This document shows, piece after piece, positions 25,536 through 33,128 of a stretch of DNA of 34,958 nt. Both the position numbers and the translations under genes were made by a program. Under the pieces are notes generated by a model that had not been told where the DNA came from, searched no databases, and saw only the letters and a program-made list of their open reading frames with translations. Position 1 is the stretch's first letter; each line of letters begins with the position of its first letter. The DNA lies in contig JAFWVK010000070.1 in the NCBI GenBank assembly GCA_017518255.1, positions 1 through 34,958 on the forward strand, read 5' to 3'. The DNA comes from Oscillospiraceae bacterium (GTDB taxonomy: Bacteria > Bacillota > Clostridia > Oscillospirales > Ruminococcaceae).

Positions 25536-25949
25536 TCACCTGTTCTCATTGCCGATCTCGCTGACCAGGTTCGAGATCGCGGAGTTGTCCTGCTCGTCGG
25601 CGATTGCCTGCAATCTCTGAATTGCCGCCGTTTTATCCCCCTGACCGGAGAACAAAGTGCCCAGCGCATTGAGTGTTGCATTGATATCGCTCGGCGTCAG
25701 ATCGCCGTTGAACATCATCGCGGAAAGGGCTTCTCTCTGCTCGTCCTGCATCAGCTGCTTGAACTCTTTTTGCAGTTCGCCGAGTCGCTTCTCCTTCGCT
25801 TTCAGATCATCGCGCATCTGTCTTGCCTTGTTCTCATAATCCTCTTTCGCCTTTTTGATTGCAGCGCGCGTATCATTGATCGCAGCTGCCTGCTTTTCCA
25901 TTTCTGCACGCACCGTTGCGGCAGTTCGCTTCTTGATTCCCTTCGGCAT
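25536..25949 (-). CDS. Coiled-coil accessory protein of the element
   Basis: The protein has 137 residues if ATG 25949 is used (AAAGG at 9 nt). An earlier ATG at 25958 abuts that site and is less likely. The N-terminus is basic (P-K-G-I-K-K-R-T) and a long charged helix follows (about 12-75), strongly coiled-coil in pattern. The C-terminal part is mixed. It overlaps the end of the preceding gene through the GGATGAGT junction, so translation is coupled. It is not a recognised family; a role in mobilisation, next to the candidate oriT and relaxase, is only suggested by position. Confidence 0.65.
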   Translation of the reverse strand: MPKGIKKRTAATVRAEMEKQAAAINDTRAAIKKAKEDYENKARQMRDDLKAKEKRLGELQKEFKQLMQDEQREALSAMMFNGDLTPSDINATLNALGTLFSGQGDKTAAIQRLQAIADEQDNSAISNLVSEIGNENR

Positions 25950-25954
25950 TGCAC

Positions 25955-26269
25955 TCATCCTTTCTGTTTGTGTTCGATGATCGGATAATAATCCCTGACT
26001 GCATCCACCTTGACTGACACGATCAACAGCAGGATTTTCAGCAGCGGGAGAATTTCGTTCTGAAAAAGGAGAATCGACACACAATCTTCGCCGTTCGATT
26101 GGAACGCCTTACCATACCGCAGAATCTTGTCCTTGAGTTTCTGCGCCGAGATTGCCATTTCGTTTTTCTCATCCGCGTGAATGATGAGATCAAGTGTTGC
26201 AAGCAGGCTGTTCACATGGTTCCGCGGCAGATACAGCGGCAGCGCGTTCTTCGGAATCTTCTGTCCCAT
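25955..26269 (-). CDS. Hypothetical element protein
   Basis: The protein has 104 residues. It starts at ATG 26269 behind GGAGGGGG inside the 3' end of the ATPase gene, overlapping it by 80 nt in another frame. The N-terminus reads L-P-L-Y-L-P-R-N-H-V-N. A hydrophobic stretch I-L-P-L-L-K-I-L-L-L-I-V lies near residue 75, too short and interrupted to be a sure membrane helix. No family was recognised. The strong ribosome site and coupled position support that it is expressed. Confidence 0.6.
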   Translation of the reverse strand: MGQKIPKNALPLYLPRNHVNSLLATLDLIIHADEKNEMAISAQKLKDKILRYGKAFQSNGEDCVSILLFQNEILPLLKILLLIVSVKVDAVRDYYPIIEHKQKG

Positions 26270-27323
26270 TTATCTCCCCCTCCTGTTCAACATTGCAAGG
26301 ATGCAAAATTTCCTTGTCTTTGCATTCTTGCATCCTTGCATTGTTACCATCCGGCAGCGACCAATACCATCCATCCGATTTCTTCTCTGACTGAACGCCG
26401 AGTGCTTTTTTCGCAGCAACCATTGTCCGTTTAGAAATGTCGCATTCCTCGGCGCGTGCAAGAATCTCCTTTTGCGATTTTGCGCCCTCTCTCAATTCAT
26501 GCATCAACAACTGTTCTGCGAGCTTGCCTTTCTTCTTTCCTCCGGAGCCAGACAGCAATTCGTTCGGATCACCGTCATACTCTCCGATATAGCGGAAGCC
26601 GTTGCCCTTGTCGAGTTCAAATGCAACCGGTTTTCCCTCCGGCGCGAGGCTGCTCTTGGCGTGGATCATAACGCGCACCTGCGGATTCTCCTTGTCCCGA
26701 GCAACAATCAGTACGCTCCGGGCCGCCGCCGCAAAGTCAATGCTGCCAAGTCCGCGATAGGACGCTTTCTGCCCCGATGACTTGTTCATATGTCCGATCA
26801 GCACGATGGCACAACCGTATTTCTCCGCGATGTTTCCGAGATGCGCCATGATCGGGCGGACTTCATTCGCCCGGTGCATATCCACCGCCGCGCCGAGATA
26901 AGCCTGAATCGGATCAAGAATCACAAGCCGAGCATTGGTCTGCTGAATTGCGGCTTCCAGTCTCCCGTCTGTCATCGAAACACATTGCTCCGTTTCGTCT
27001 ATCACGAGCACGCGGGAGCAGTCAGCATTTGCGGCGATCAGTCTTGGCTTGATCGTATCTGTCAGACCGTCCTCCGCTGTCTGATAGATCACTGTCACTG
27101 ACTCCTGATGTTCTTCGGAACCGAGCATCTTTCCGCGTGTCAGCGCTGCCGCCAAGTGCAGCACCAAAGTCGTCTTGCCTTCGCCCGGATCACCCTGGAT
27201 GATCGTGATCTTGCCGTATGGGATGTATGGATACCAGAGCCACTTTGTGTCGGTCGCTTCGACCTCATCCATGTGAATCAGTTTCAGCGGGAACTCCTGC
27301 TGCATTGTCTTTTCGTCTGTCAT
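26190..27323 (-). CDS. AAA_25/RepA-like ATPase (helicase-type)
   Basis: The protein has 377 residues from ATG 27323 behind AAAGGAGGG. A RecA-like fold has Walker A G-D-P-G-E-G-K-T-T near residue 45, Walker B L-V-I-L-D-P-I near 134, and I-G-H-M-N-K-S at about 177, as in RepA-type hexameric helicases and phage AAA_25 proteins. About residues 265-325 look like a winged helix (K-S-Q-K-E-I-L-A-R-A...K-R-T-M-V-A-A-K-K-A-L-G), and an acidic tail ends the protein. It probably supports replication of the excised circle. First gene of a minus-strand operon reaching the recombinase. Confidence 0.85.
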   Translation of the reverse strand: MTDEKTMQQEFPLKLIHMDEVEATDTKWLWYPYIPYGKITIIQGDPGEGKTTLVLHLAAALTRGKMLGSEEHQESVTVIYQTAEDGLTDTIKPRLIAANADCSRVLVIDETEQCVSMTDGRLEAAIQQTNARLVILDPIQAYLGAAVDMHRANEVRPIMAHLGNIAEKYGCAIVLIGHMNKSSGQKASYRGLGSIDFAAAARSVLIVARDKENPQVRVMIHAKSSLAPEGKPVAFELDKGNGFRYIGEYDGDPNELLSGSGGKKKGKLAEQLLMHELREGAKSQKEILARAEECDISKRTMVAAKKALGVQSEKKSDGWYWSLPDGNNARMQECKDKEILHPCNVEQEGEINGTEDSEERAAAVSAAEPCEQPACNT

Positions 27324-27604
27324 TGAATCCCTCCTTTCTTTTTTACCTGCCCCGAATCAGTGCTGGAGCGATGCGGTAACAATTCGTTACCCCATATATG
27401 TGCGGACTGTCTCTGATCATTGCATCACCATCCTCTCGATTCTCACCATGCTTTTTCTGCTATTCAGTTGTCAAGTTACTGGCGGCTTTGTGCCGTATTA
27501 TCCAGTGTAGCGTATTTTGCTGCAAAATGCAAACACGTTTCCGTCTTAAACTATAAAATAATTAGTATCACAAAATAAAAACTAGTTTATTATTGGATTT
27601 TGGC
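27324..27604. other. Divergent intergenic region with inverted repeat
   Basis: No gene is seen. A perfect inverted repeat GGTAAC-aattc-GTTACC (27375-27391) lies about 50 nt upstream of the ATPase gene and could be an operator. A TTGACA at about 27466-27471 on the minus strand lacks a fitting -10, so the promoter of the ATPase operon is not resolved. Confidence 0.4.
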
Positions 27605-27633
27605 TTGACAAACGCCCTACTTAATCGTATAAT
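27605..27633 (+). promoter_or_regulatory. Consensus promoter of the Cys-rich orphan gene
   Basis: TTGACA (27605-27610), a 17-nt spacer and TATAAT (27628-27633) match the sigma-A consensus exactly. GGGGAGG follows as ribosome binding site for the ATG at 27664. Confidence 0.88.
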
Positions 27634-27663
27634 GGAAATAAAAAACGGGGAGGAACACCCACT

Positions 27664-28599
27664 ATGAACCTGAAATTTCGCTTCGATCCGGCAAAGACAA
27701 CTATTCATTTTCGCGCAGACAATACCGAAGCCGAATGCACCTTCACGCAAGCCGTGCAGCAGATCAATCAGCTTGCGGCGAATCTGCCTGTCATCAATGA
27801 TCTGGCTGATAAAGCAGAGGACCGCATCCGCAAGGGTACAAAAGAAAAAGGACTGCACGAAGCAGTCCAAAACTATAAAGATGCAGGGTATAACGGCGCG
27901 TTCTGCGTATTTTTGCTGGATTCGATCCATGAATACGCCTTATATCATAATGAGGAGATCATGAGAATCAAGCTGAAAACGGTCGGCGGTCATATGAAAG
28001 ATCAGGTGCAGCCCGGCTTTGAACAGCTCCGCAGATTGCTGACCGCGTTTCCGGCAGGCACTTTGCCGGAGCTCGACGGCTTCGTTCTCTTTCAGTCGGT
28101 TCAGGCAGAGATCATTGGCGGGCAAACTTGGTACAGCTCTGTCTTCCCATGCAATGCATTCCTGCTGGTGTTCCGGGATATGCTGCAACAGACCGGATTA
28201 GCGGTTTGCACCTGCACCGTCTGCGGAGACTATTTCTGCGGTAAAGCGGGAGAAGATTTCTGTGGCAATCCTGATTGCAGAAAGTATCTGGAAAGCTCGG
28301 ATCCTTACCAAAAACAAAAGGATCTCTCCTCAATCTCTGACACCGTCGGCATCCGTGTGCGTAATATCCGCTCTCAGCTGCGGGATATTTGCGGCACTGA
28401 GCAAGCAGTAGTGGATTTCAATGAATTTGCGAATCCAAGGAAAGATAAGATCATTGCAAAGGTGAAGCTGTTGCGTGAGACAGACGCACCTGTGAAGGCG
28501 ATTCGGCAGCTTCAGAAGGAAAAGGCAGCGCTTTATGATGAGCTGAACGCAAAGCGGGACGAGATCATAGCAAAGTATGACATTCCGTCAAAATATTGA
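27664..28599 (+). CDS. Unrecognised Cys-rich protein with zinc-ribbon-like centre
   Basis: The protein has 311 residues behind a perfect promoter and good ribosome site. Residues 1-175 look mostly helical. A cluster with Cys at 182, 184, 187, 192, 200 and 205 (C-T-C-T-V-C-G-D-Y-F-C then F-C-G-N-P-D-C-R) is probably a zinc-binding ribbon. The C-terminus (about 260-305) is a charged coiled coil. I do not recognise the family with certainty; some clostridial DUF6076 proteins are described with similar features, but I could not check. It stands alone between the mobilisation genes and the defence cassette, and might be a regulator or part of either. Confidence 0.75.
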   Translation: MNLKFRFDPAKTTIHFRADNTEAECTFTQAVQQINQLAANLPVINDLADKAEDRIRKGTKEKGLHEAVQNYKDAGYNGAFCVFLLDSIHEYALYHNEEIMRIKLKTVGGHMKDQVQPGFEQLRRLLTAFPAGTLPELDGFVLFQSVQAEIIGGQTWYSSVFPCNAFLLVFRDMLQQTGLAVCTCTVCGDYFCGKAGEDFCGNPDCRKYLESSDPYQKQKDLSSISDTVGIRVRNIRSQLRDICGTEQAVVDFNEFANPRKDKIIAKVKLLRETDAPVKAIRQLQKEKAALYDELNAKRDEIIAKYDIPSKY

Positions 28600-28674
28600 C
28601 TGGCACAATAATAAGGAAAAATAGAAAATACTCTGGGTATCGAAAATAGTCAGAAAAATTTACATGGAAGAACA

Positions 28675-28703
28675 TTGATTTTTTGTGCGAATTGTGATAT
28701 AAT
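28675..28703 (+). promoter_or_regulatory. Promoter of the restriction-modification cassette
   Basis: TTGATT (28675-28680), 17-nt spacer and TATAAT (28698-28703), 35 nt before the restriction enzyme gene. Confidence 0.82.
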
Positions 28704-28737
28704 GATAGTAGTTGCCGAAAGAAAGGAACGCCAAATT

Positions 28738-29385
28738 ATGAAATTAACAGTTGATAAGCTTGTCTCTGAAGCTGTACGCTTTAGTGAATGGTTTTCTACT
28801 TTGAATCACAATGCGCTGATAGGTGTTACAGATGGGAAAGCTGTTGGAACATATGTTGAACACGAATTTCAAAAGTATCTCAGCAAAAAATATGAGATGT
28901 CTGTTGGCAGCTCTGCTTTGGGAATAGATCTTCCTTCCGTTAGCACAGATATCAAAACTACTAGTATAGTTCAACCTCAGAGCAGCTGCCCGTTCAAGTC
29001 GGCAAGGCAAAAGATTTTTGGCTTAGGCTATAATCTATTGGTTTTCGTATATCATAAAAAAGATTCGCCAAATAGATGCGATTTGACAATAACTCATTGC
29101 ACTTTTATCGATGCCAATCGTACTGCTGATTATACCCTCACCAAAATGATTAGGCAAATGCTGCAAGTTGATGCTAACAAAGAAGATATCATTGCTTTAT
29201 TAACTGATAAAAATGTGCCCGGAGATGAGATTACATATAACGAATTGGCAGATGAAATCCTGTCTTCACCGCCAGAACAAGGTTACCTTACAATCAGTAA
29301 TGCTTTGCAGTGGAGACTGCAATATAAACGAGTTATTGAGCTGGATAATCATATTCAAGGAGTTGTAAATTATGTCTGGCAGTAA
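28738..29385 (+). CDS. Type II restriction endonuclease, PD-(D/E)XK type
   Basis: The protein has 215 residues from ATG 28738, behind AAAGGAAC. A longer frame begins inside the promoter. The active-site pattern can be read as Asp64 (G-I-D-L-P-S-V-S) and Asp71-Ile-Lys73 (T-D-I-K-T-T), followed by Q-P-Q-S-S-C-P-F-K-S-A-R-Q-K-I-F-G-L-G-Y and the strand N-L-L-V-F-V-Y. The gene overlaps the methyltransferase by 14 nt, so cutter and protector are linked. Codon use is A/T-rich, unlike the housekeeping genes. Specificity is unknown. Confidence 0.85.
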   Translation: MKLTVDKLVSEAVRFSEWFSTLNHNALIGVTDGKAVGTYVEHEFQKYLSKKYEMSVGSSALGIDLPSVSTDIKTTSIVQPQSSCPFKSARQKIFGLGYNLLVFVYHKKDSPNRCDLTITHCTFIDANRTADYTLTKMIRQMLQVDANKEDIIALLTDKNVPGDEITYNELADEILSSPPEQGYLTISNALQWRLQYKRVIELDNHIQGVVNYVWQ

Positions 29386-30853
29386 AAAGGAATTCGGTGA
29401 TTACCAGACTCCACCTGCGTTTTGTAAGCGAGTGTGTTCATATATAATAAATGAAGGATTTTCACATCACATCGAGGCAATCCTTGAGCCGACATGCGGA
29501 ATAGGCAATTTTCTTTCTGTTGCCGTGAAAATGATTAGTAAACCGGCATATGGCATTGACATAAATCCTGAACATATTCGCATTGCATTGCAAAAGATAC
29601 CGACAGCCTCTTTCACCGTCGAAAACATCTTTAATATTATTCCTTCGGAAATATGTAATTGCAAAGATGTCCTTGTGATTGGAAACCCTCCGTGGGCAAC
29701 AAATTCAAATCTTAGTATTAATTTACCGAAAAAAACGAATTTCAAAGGATTACGAGGTATTGATGCATTAACAGGGGCATCTAATTTTGATATTTGTGAA
29801 TATGTGATCTTGCAAATGATTGATTCTTTTCATGGAACCAACAGCGTCATTTGTATGCTCTGTAAAACCTCTGTTGCAAGAAATGTAATTGTTGAAATTG
29901 ACCGCAGACAGATTCCTCATGATAGAATTGAAATGCTAAATTTTGATAGTCATAAAGTGTTTGGCGTATCCGCTGCTGCGTGCGTACTCATCATTGAGCT
30001 TTCTTCCAATGCGTTAAGCAGTCAAACAGTATGTCGTGTAAAAGACTTTGACTCAATGATTTGTGAGGATACTTTGATTGTCAACGATGGCGTTCTTTCT
30101 TCTACAAACCTTTCTAGCTTTGATTTCGAGGGCTATTGTCAAATGACATGGAGAAGCGGTGTTAAGCACGATTGCGGAAAAGTCATGGAACTGGAATTAG
30201 TCAATGGACAATTAATAAACAAAAACAAAGAAGTAGTTGACATAGAGGGGGATCTCGTATTCCCGCTAGTAAAGTCGAGTATGTTTAAATCCCCAGTTCT
30301 TACGAAGTTTTCAAAGTATGTGATTGTAACTCAGCAACAAGCCAAACAGGATACTGGTTATATTGAACATGATTATCCCATGCTTTGGTCATATTTAAGC
30401 AACCATATCAGTGATTTCAAGAGGAGAAAGAGCATTATATACCAAAAAGCTGGAGCATTCTCGATGTTCGGGATCGGGGATTATAGCTTCGCTCCGTATA
30501 AAGTAGGAGTATCTGGATTTTATAAGAAACCGCTTTTCAGTTTGCTTTATTCTTCCAAACCAGTCATGACCGATGATACATCCTACTTTTTGTCTTTTGA
30601 CAATTATAATGACGCATATGTTGTTATGCTCCTTTTAAATAGTCAGCCCGTTCAGGAGTACTTGACTTCGATTGCCTTTTTAGATAGTAAAAGGCCCTAT
30701 ACCGTTAAACTCCTTTCAAAGCTTGATTTAATAAAATGCTTTAAAATAGTCGATCTTAGTAACCTAGAAAGAACAGAAAAACAGCTGGGGCTTTCTGGAA
30801 CCATCAACGAAACTATGTATCAGCACACAATTAAAAAAATGCAATCATCTTAG
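29372..30853 (+). CDS. N6-adenine DNA methyltransferase of the restriction-modification pair
   Basis: The protein has 493 residues. The SAM-binding motif I is E-P-T-C-G-I-G-N-F (39-47), G-I-D-I-N-P follows as motif II, and the catalytic N-P-P-W (105-108) places it with gamma-type N6-adenine enzymes. The N-terminal F-G-D-Y-Q-T-P segment is common in Eco57I/TaqI-like methylases. The C-terminal half would hold the target-recognition domain, with Q-Q-Q-A-K and later T-V-K-L-L-S-K-L-D as family-like stretches. It should protect host sites from the upstream nuclease. Strongly A/T-rich. Confidence 0.92.
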   Translation: MSGSKKEFGDYQTPPAFCKRVCSYIINEGFSHHIEAILEPTCGIGNFLSVAVKMISKPAYGIDINPEHIRIALQKIPTASFTVENIFNIIPSEICNCKDVLVIGNPPWATNSNLSINLPKKTNFKGLRGIDALTGASNFDICEYVILQMIDSFHGTNSVICMLCKTSVARNVIVEIDRRQIPHDRIEMLNFDSHKVFGVSAAACVLIIELSSNALSSQTVCRVKDFDSMICEDTLIVNDGVLSSTNLSSFDFEGYCQMTWRSGVKHDCGKVMELELVNGQLINKNKEVVDIEGDLVFPLVKSSMFKSPVLTKFSKYVIVTQQQAKQDTGYIEHDYPMLWSYLSNHISDFKRRKSIIYQKAGAFSMFGIGDYSFAPYKVGVSGFYKKPLFSLLYSSKPVMTDDTSYFLSFDNYNDAYVVMLLLNSQPVQEYLTSIAFLDSKRPYTVKLLSKLDLIKCFKIVDLSNLERTEKQLGLSGTINETMYQHTIKKMQSS

Positions 30854-30939
30854 ATTCACATTTATTATGATATTTCTCATGTCGAATTTGCAGCTAAATT
30901 ATATATTATTCAAGATAGATTACAGCAGGAGGTACGAAT

Positions 30940-32421
30940 ATGAGTGATTTACACTTGCAGATCAAAAACTTTAAGAACATTTCTTCATGTGACATTGAGC
31001 TTCCACTTGATAGAGGATTGTATGCAATAGTTGGAGAAAATGGATGCGGAAAGAGCACTATCATGCAAGCGATGTCTTTGCTTGTAAAACCTTCATCACA
31101 CAAAAGTTTCAGAAAGTTCGATTTTACTGATGATTCAACAATTGATATTGAAATTGATAGAACAGAAGATCACTGGATTGTGTCCGAAACTGGATGGACT
31201 ACCACCACAACAACGCATGGGAGTAGGATTCAATGTCAAAGATATCATGGCTTTTATGAAGGAAGTATTTTCTATGGCTCTCGTTTTTATGATTATAACC
31301 TTGTTGATACTTTTTTAAGCAAGTCGGATTTCACTTCACTGATACGATTAGCCGATGATTTTGTAATCAACACCTTAAGTTATATTCTTCACGGGGATAA
31401 AAGACACTACAAAGATTTATATAAAATCAAAACAAAAGAGGTTGCAGAAAAGAACAGGTTTAAAGGTATTCCTTATTTCCTGAAATGCGGTGAGCACTAT
31501 ATTAGTCAGTATAATATGAGCAGCGGCGAAAGCATGCTGATTTCTCTCATAGATTTCATCAATAATCTAACAGAACGAAATCGATATCTATCACAGAAGC
31601 CACTTCTGTTTCTGATTGATGAGGCTGAGCTTGCATTGCATCCTGCAGCTATTCATCGGTTAATCGAATTGTTCAATAATTTGATAAAGCGCGTCAACAT
31701 GGTAGTTGTGTTTTCTACCCATTCAACAGAAATCATCAATAAAATCAAACCTGAAAATATATTTATGATTGAGAACAAAAACGGAATTGTATCTACAGTT
31801 AACCTTTGCTACCCTAATTATGCCATCAGAGAATTATATGTTCCAAACGGCTATGATTTTATTATACTTGTAGAAGACGATTTAGCCAAAGCTGTTGTTG
31901 AACGCTTGATTCGTACGAATAACATTTGTACAAGTAGACTGTGGTATGTAGTGCCAAGCGGTGATTGGGCACAAACATTGAAACTTCAAAATGATATTCA
32001 GAAAAGCAATCTTTTAGGAGTTGGTAAACGAGTAGTTGGTATTTTAGATGGTGATATCCAAGATGACGGTAACGCTAAAGCAAAAGAATTGAATATTTCT
32101 CTATTTTCATATTTACCGATTAAAAGTGTAGAAAAATACTTGCGCAAAAAATTAATTACTGATGTTGATTCAACGTTTATTAAATTAATCGGGGACAAAT
32201 ATTTTACACAAAGAGCATTGACAGATATCTTAGCTGATTATCAAACTAATTATGATGTGACCAAAGATAAATCAGGTAAAAAATTATACAAGATGCTTTG
32301 TGCAAATCTGTTAAATGTCGGAATATCAAAAGAACAGTTTATTCAATATCTCTGCGAAGACATTTGCATGCATGAAGATTTTACTAGCTTTATAGCTACT
32401 TTGTCAAGATTGCTCTCATAA
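30940..32421 (+). CDS. OLD-like AAA ATPase with Toprim-type nuclease domain
   Basis: The protein has 493 residues from ATG 30940 behind AGCAGGAGG. An ABC/SMC-type ATPase has Walker A G-E-N-G-C-G-K-S-T (32-40), signature S-S-G-E (194-197), Walker B P-L-L-F-L-I-D-E (221-228) and the switch His261 in S-T-H-S. The C-terminal part resembles Toprim: an acidic V-E-D-D (Glu312) and later G-I-L-D-G-D (Asp370, Asp372). OLD-family proteins are ATP-regulated nucleases in anti-phage defence. No UvrD-like partner is present, so it is not a Gabija pair. Placement after the restriction-modification genes, with like base composition, suggests a single defence island. Confidence 0.85.
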   Translation: MSDLHLQIKNFKNISSCDIELPLDRGLYAIVGENGCGKSTIMQAMSLLVKPSSHKSFRKFDFTDDSTIDIEIDRTEDHWIVSETGWTTTTTTHGSRIQCQRYHGFYEGSIFYGSRFYDYNLVDTFLSKSDFTSLIRLADDFVINTLSYILHGDKRHYKDLYKIKTKEVAEKNRFKGIPYFLKCGEHYISQYNMSSGESMLISLIDFINNLTERNRYLSQKPLLFLIDEAELALHPAAIHRLIELFNNLIKRVNMVVVFSTHSTEIINKIKPENIFMIENKNGIVSTVNLCYPNYAIRELYVPNGYDFIILVEDDLAKAVVERLIRTNNICTSRLWYVVPSGDWAQTLKLQNDIQKSNLLGVGKRVVGILDGDIQDDGNAKAKELNISLFSYLPIKSVEKYLRKKLITDVDSTFIKLIGDKYFTQRALTDILADYQTNYDVTKDKSGKKLYKMLCANLLNVGISKEQFIQYLCEDICMHEDFTSFIATLSRLLS

Positions 32422-32482
32422 AATAAGGTTAATCAAATGTGCACTAACAAACCTGTTCAGATACAAATAAGTATGCTTAAAC

Positions 32483-32517
32483 AAACCGCCGCCTGACGAT
32501 CAATCAGACGGCGGTTT
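32483..32517 (-). terminator. Hairpin terminator at the element's right end
   Basis: AAACCGCCG-c-CTGA pairs with TCAG-a-CGGCGGTTT (32483-32517). On the minus strand GTTTGTTTAAG follows. It lies directly after the stop at 32520, which would be the recombinase stop in the circular form. It can also end the plus-strand OLD transcript. Confidence 0.75.
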
Positions 32518-32519
32518 CA

Positions 32520-32702
32520 CTATGTTCTTTTCCCGATGTACCGCTCCGCAGCGCATTCTACACTCATGCAGAACACCATATCCTGTGTCAATGTTATCAG
32601 TGAGGGGGCGCCCATCCTAATCCGGAGTGTTCGGCGAATTTCTTTCGGTATGACGACTCTGCCGAGGTCGTCGATTCTTCTCACAATACCGGTTGCTTTC
32701 AT
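32520..32702 (-). pseudogene. spoVT: spoVT 5' part (AbrB-type DNA-binding domain) cut by the element
   Basis: The ATG at 32702 follows AGGAGG at 6 nt. Codons 1-31 (32702-32610) read M-K-A-T-G-I-V-R-R-I-D-D-L-G-R and V-V-I-P-K-E-I-R-R-T-L-R-I-R, the almost invariant N-terminus of SpoVT. After the GGC at codon 31 the similarity ends abruptly. Twenty-nine foreign codons follow to a stop at 32520, and those belong to the element. The truncated 60-residue product retains most of the swapped-hairpin DNA-binding domain but not the end of it, so function is doubtful. Confidence 0.93.
32585..32612. repeat. Right recombination junction (att) with the other 19-bp inverted-repeat arm
   Basis: GTGTCAATGTTATCAGTGA at 32585-32603 is the exact inverse of the 21521-21539 arm. 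The shared core GGCG, in minus-strand sense, is 32609-32612. In the circle the two arms would flank a 10-bp centre, giving a 48-bp attP-like site. Confidence 0.85.
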
Positions 32703-32811
32703 TTTGTGCCTCCTATGGTTTTGCTATTTGCGATAGCTTATCGGTATTGTTTGCCGCGGATGGGGATTTATGCATGGATAAGATTTTGACATTTTTTGCG
32801 ATGATCCCAAA

Positions 32812-33003
32812 AACAAGTCTGCATCGCAGATTTCTACGCAGTAACCCGCTCATGCAGTCAGTCAGATTTTCACTGCCCGAAAAAATAAAAGACCACCTTG
32901 CACTTCTTTGGATGTCCGGCTTCTTCCAGGATCTACGCGGTCAGCTCCTTGCGGTCGATTGTCTCCTGCTCCTCGTTCGTCATCCTCACTTCGATGATTC
33001 CCT
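32812..33003 (-). pseudogene. Decayed copy of the element's small accessory gene
   Basis: On the minus strand this stretch closely resembles 23350-23540 inside the element. It reads G-I-I-E-V-R-M-T-N-E-E-Q-E-T-I-D-R-K-E-L-T-A, then an in-frame TAG, then I-L-E-E-A-G-H-P-K-K-C-K-V-V and a frameshift in a run of T before the rest. It lies outside the present element, upstream of spoVT, and is cut at its 5' end by the IS66 remnant. It looks like a relic of an earlier related element at this locus. Confidence 0.75.
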
Positions 33004-33128
33004 GCGGTTATAACTGCTTTTCTTAACGTAAGCGTAAAGTATTCCGCGTCTTCCCCTCCGGTGTCAAAAATGGTATAATGGAGTCCTAAGCAAGTCATTG
33101 GACTTCTTTAGACCGCTTGAGGCAGTCT

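Larger units (their letters stand above)
21520..32612. mobile_element. Integrative mobilizable element inserted in spoVT
   Basis: About 11.09 kb lie between two GGCG cores that split spoVT after codon 31. The element encodes a large serine recombinase at the left end, a MobV relaxase, an AAA_25/RepA-like ATPase and small accessory genes on the minus strand. On the plus strand it has an orphan Cys-rich gene and a restriction-modification plus OLD-like cassette. Inverted 19-bp arms at both ends match the two half-sites of a serine-integrase attP. No conjugation machinery was recognised, so transfer would need a helper. The right third is visibly more A/T-rich than the rest, so the cargo has a separate origin. 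Confidence 0.9.

Noticed and set aside
30940..32421. Gabija defence system
   Set aside because: The ATPase/Toprim half is plausible, but no UvrD-like GajB gene follows. The next sequence is a terminator and the element end.
21521..32603. The 19-bp inverted repeats as ends of a DDE-type insertion sequence
   Set aside because: No DDE transposase lies between them, the junctions show a shared core and not a target duplication, and a serine recombinase is encoded at one end.
32520..32702. A complete 60-residue AbrB-like antitoxin or regulator
   Set aside because: The first 31 residues are specifically SpoVT, the continuation is at 21513, and the last 29 codons belong to the element. It is a truncated spoVT, not an independent gene.
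32703..32800. A sigma-G promoter before spoVT
   Set aside because: A TGCATA is present but no fitting -10 at 17-18 nt. The ribosome site is clear, the promoter is not.
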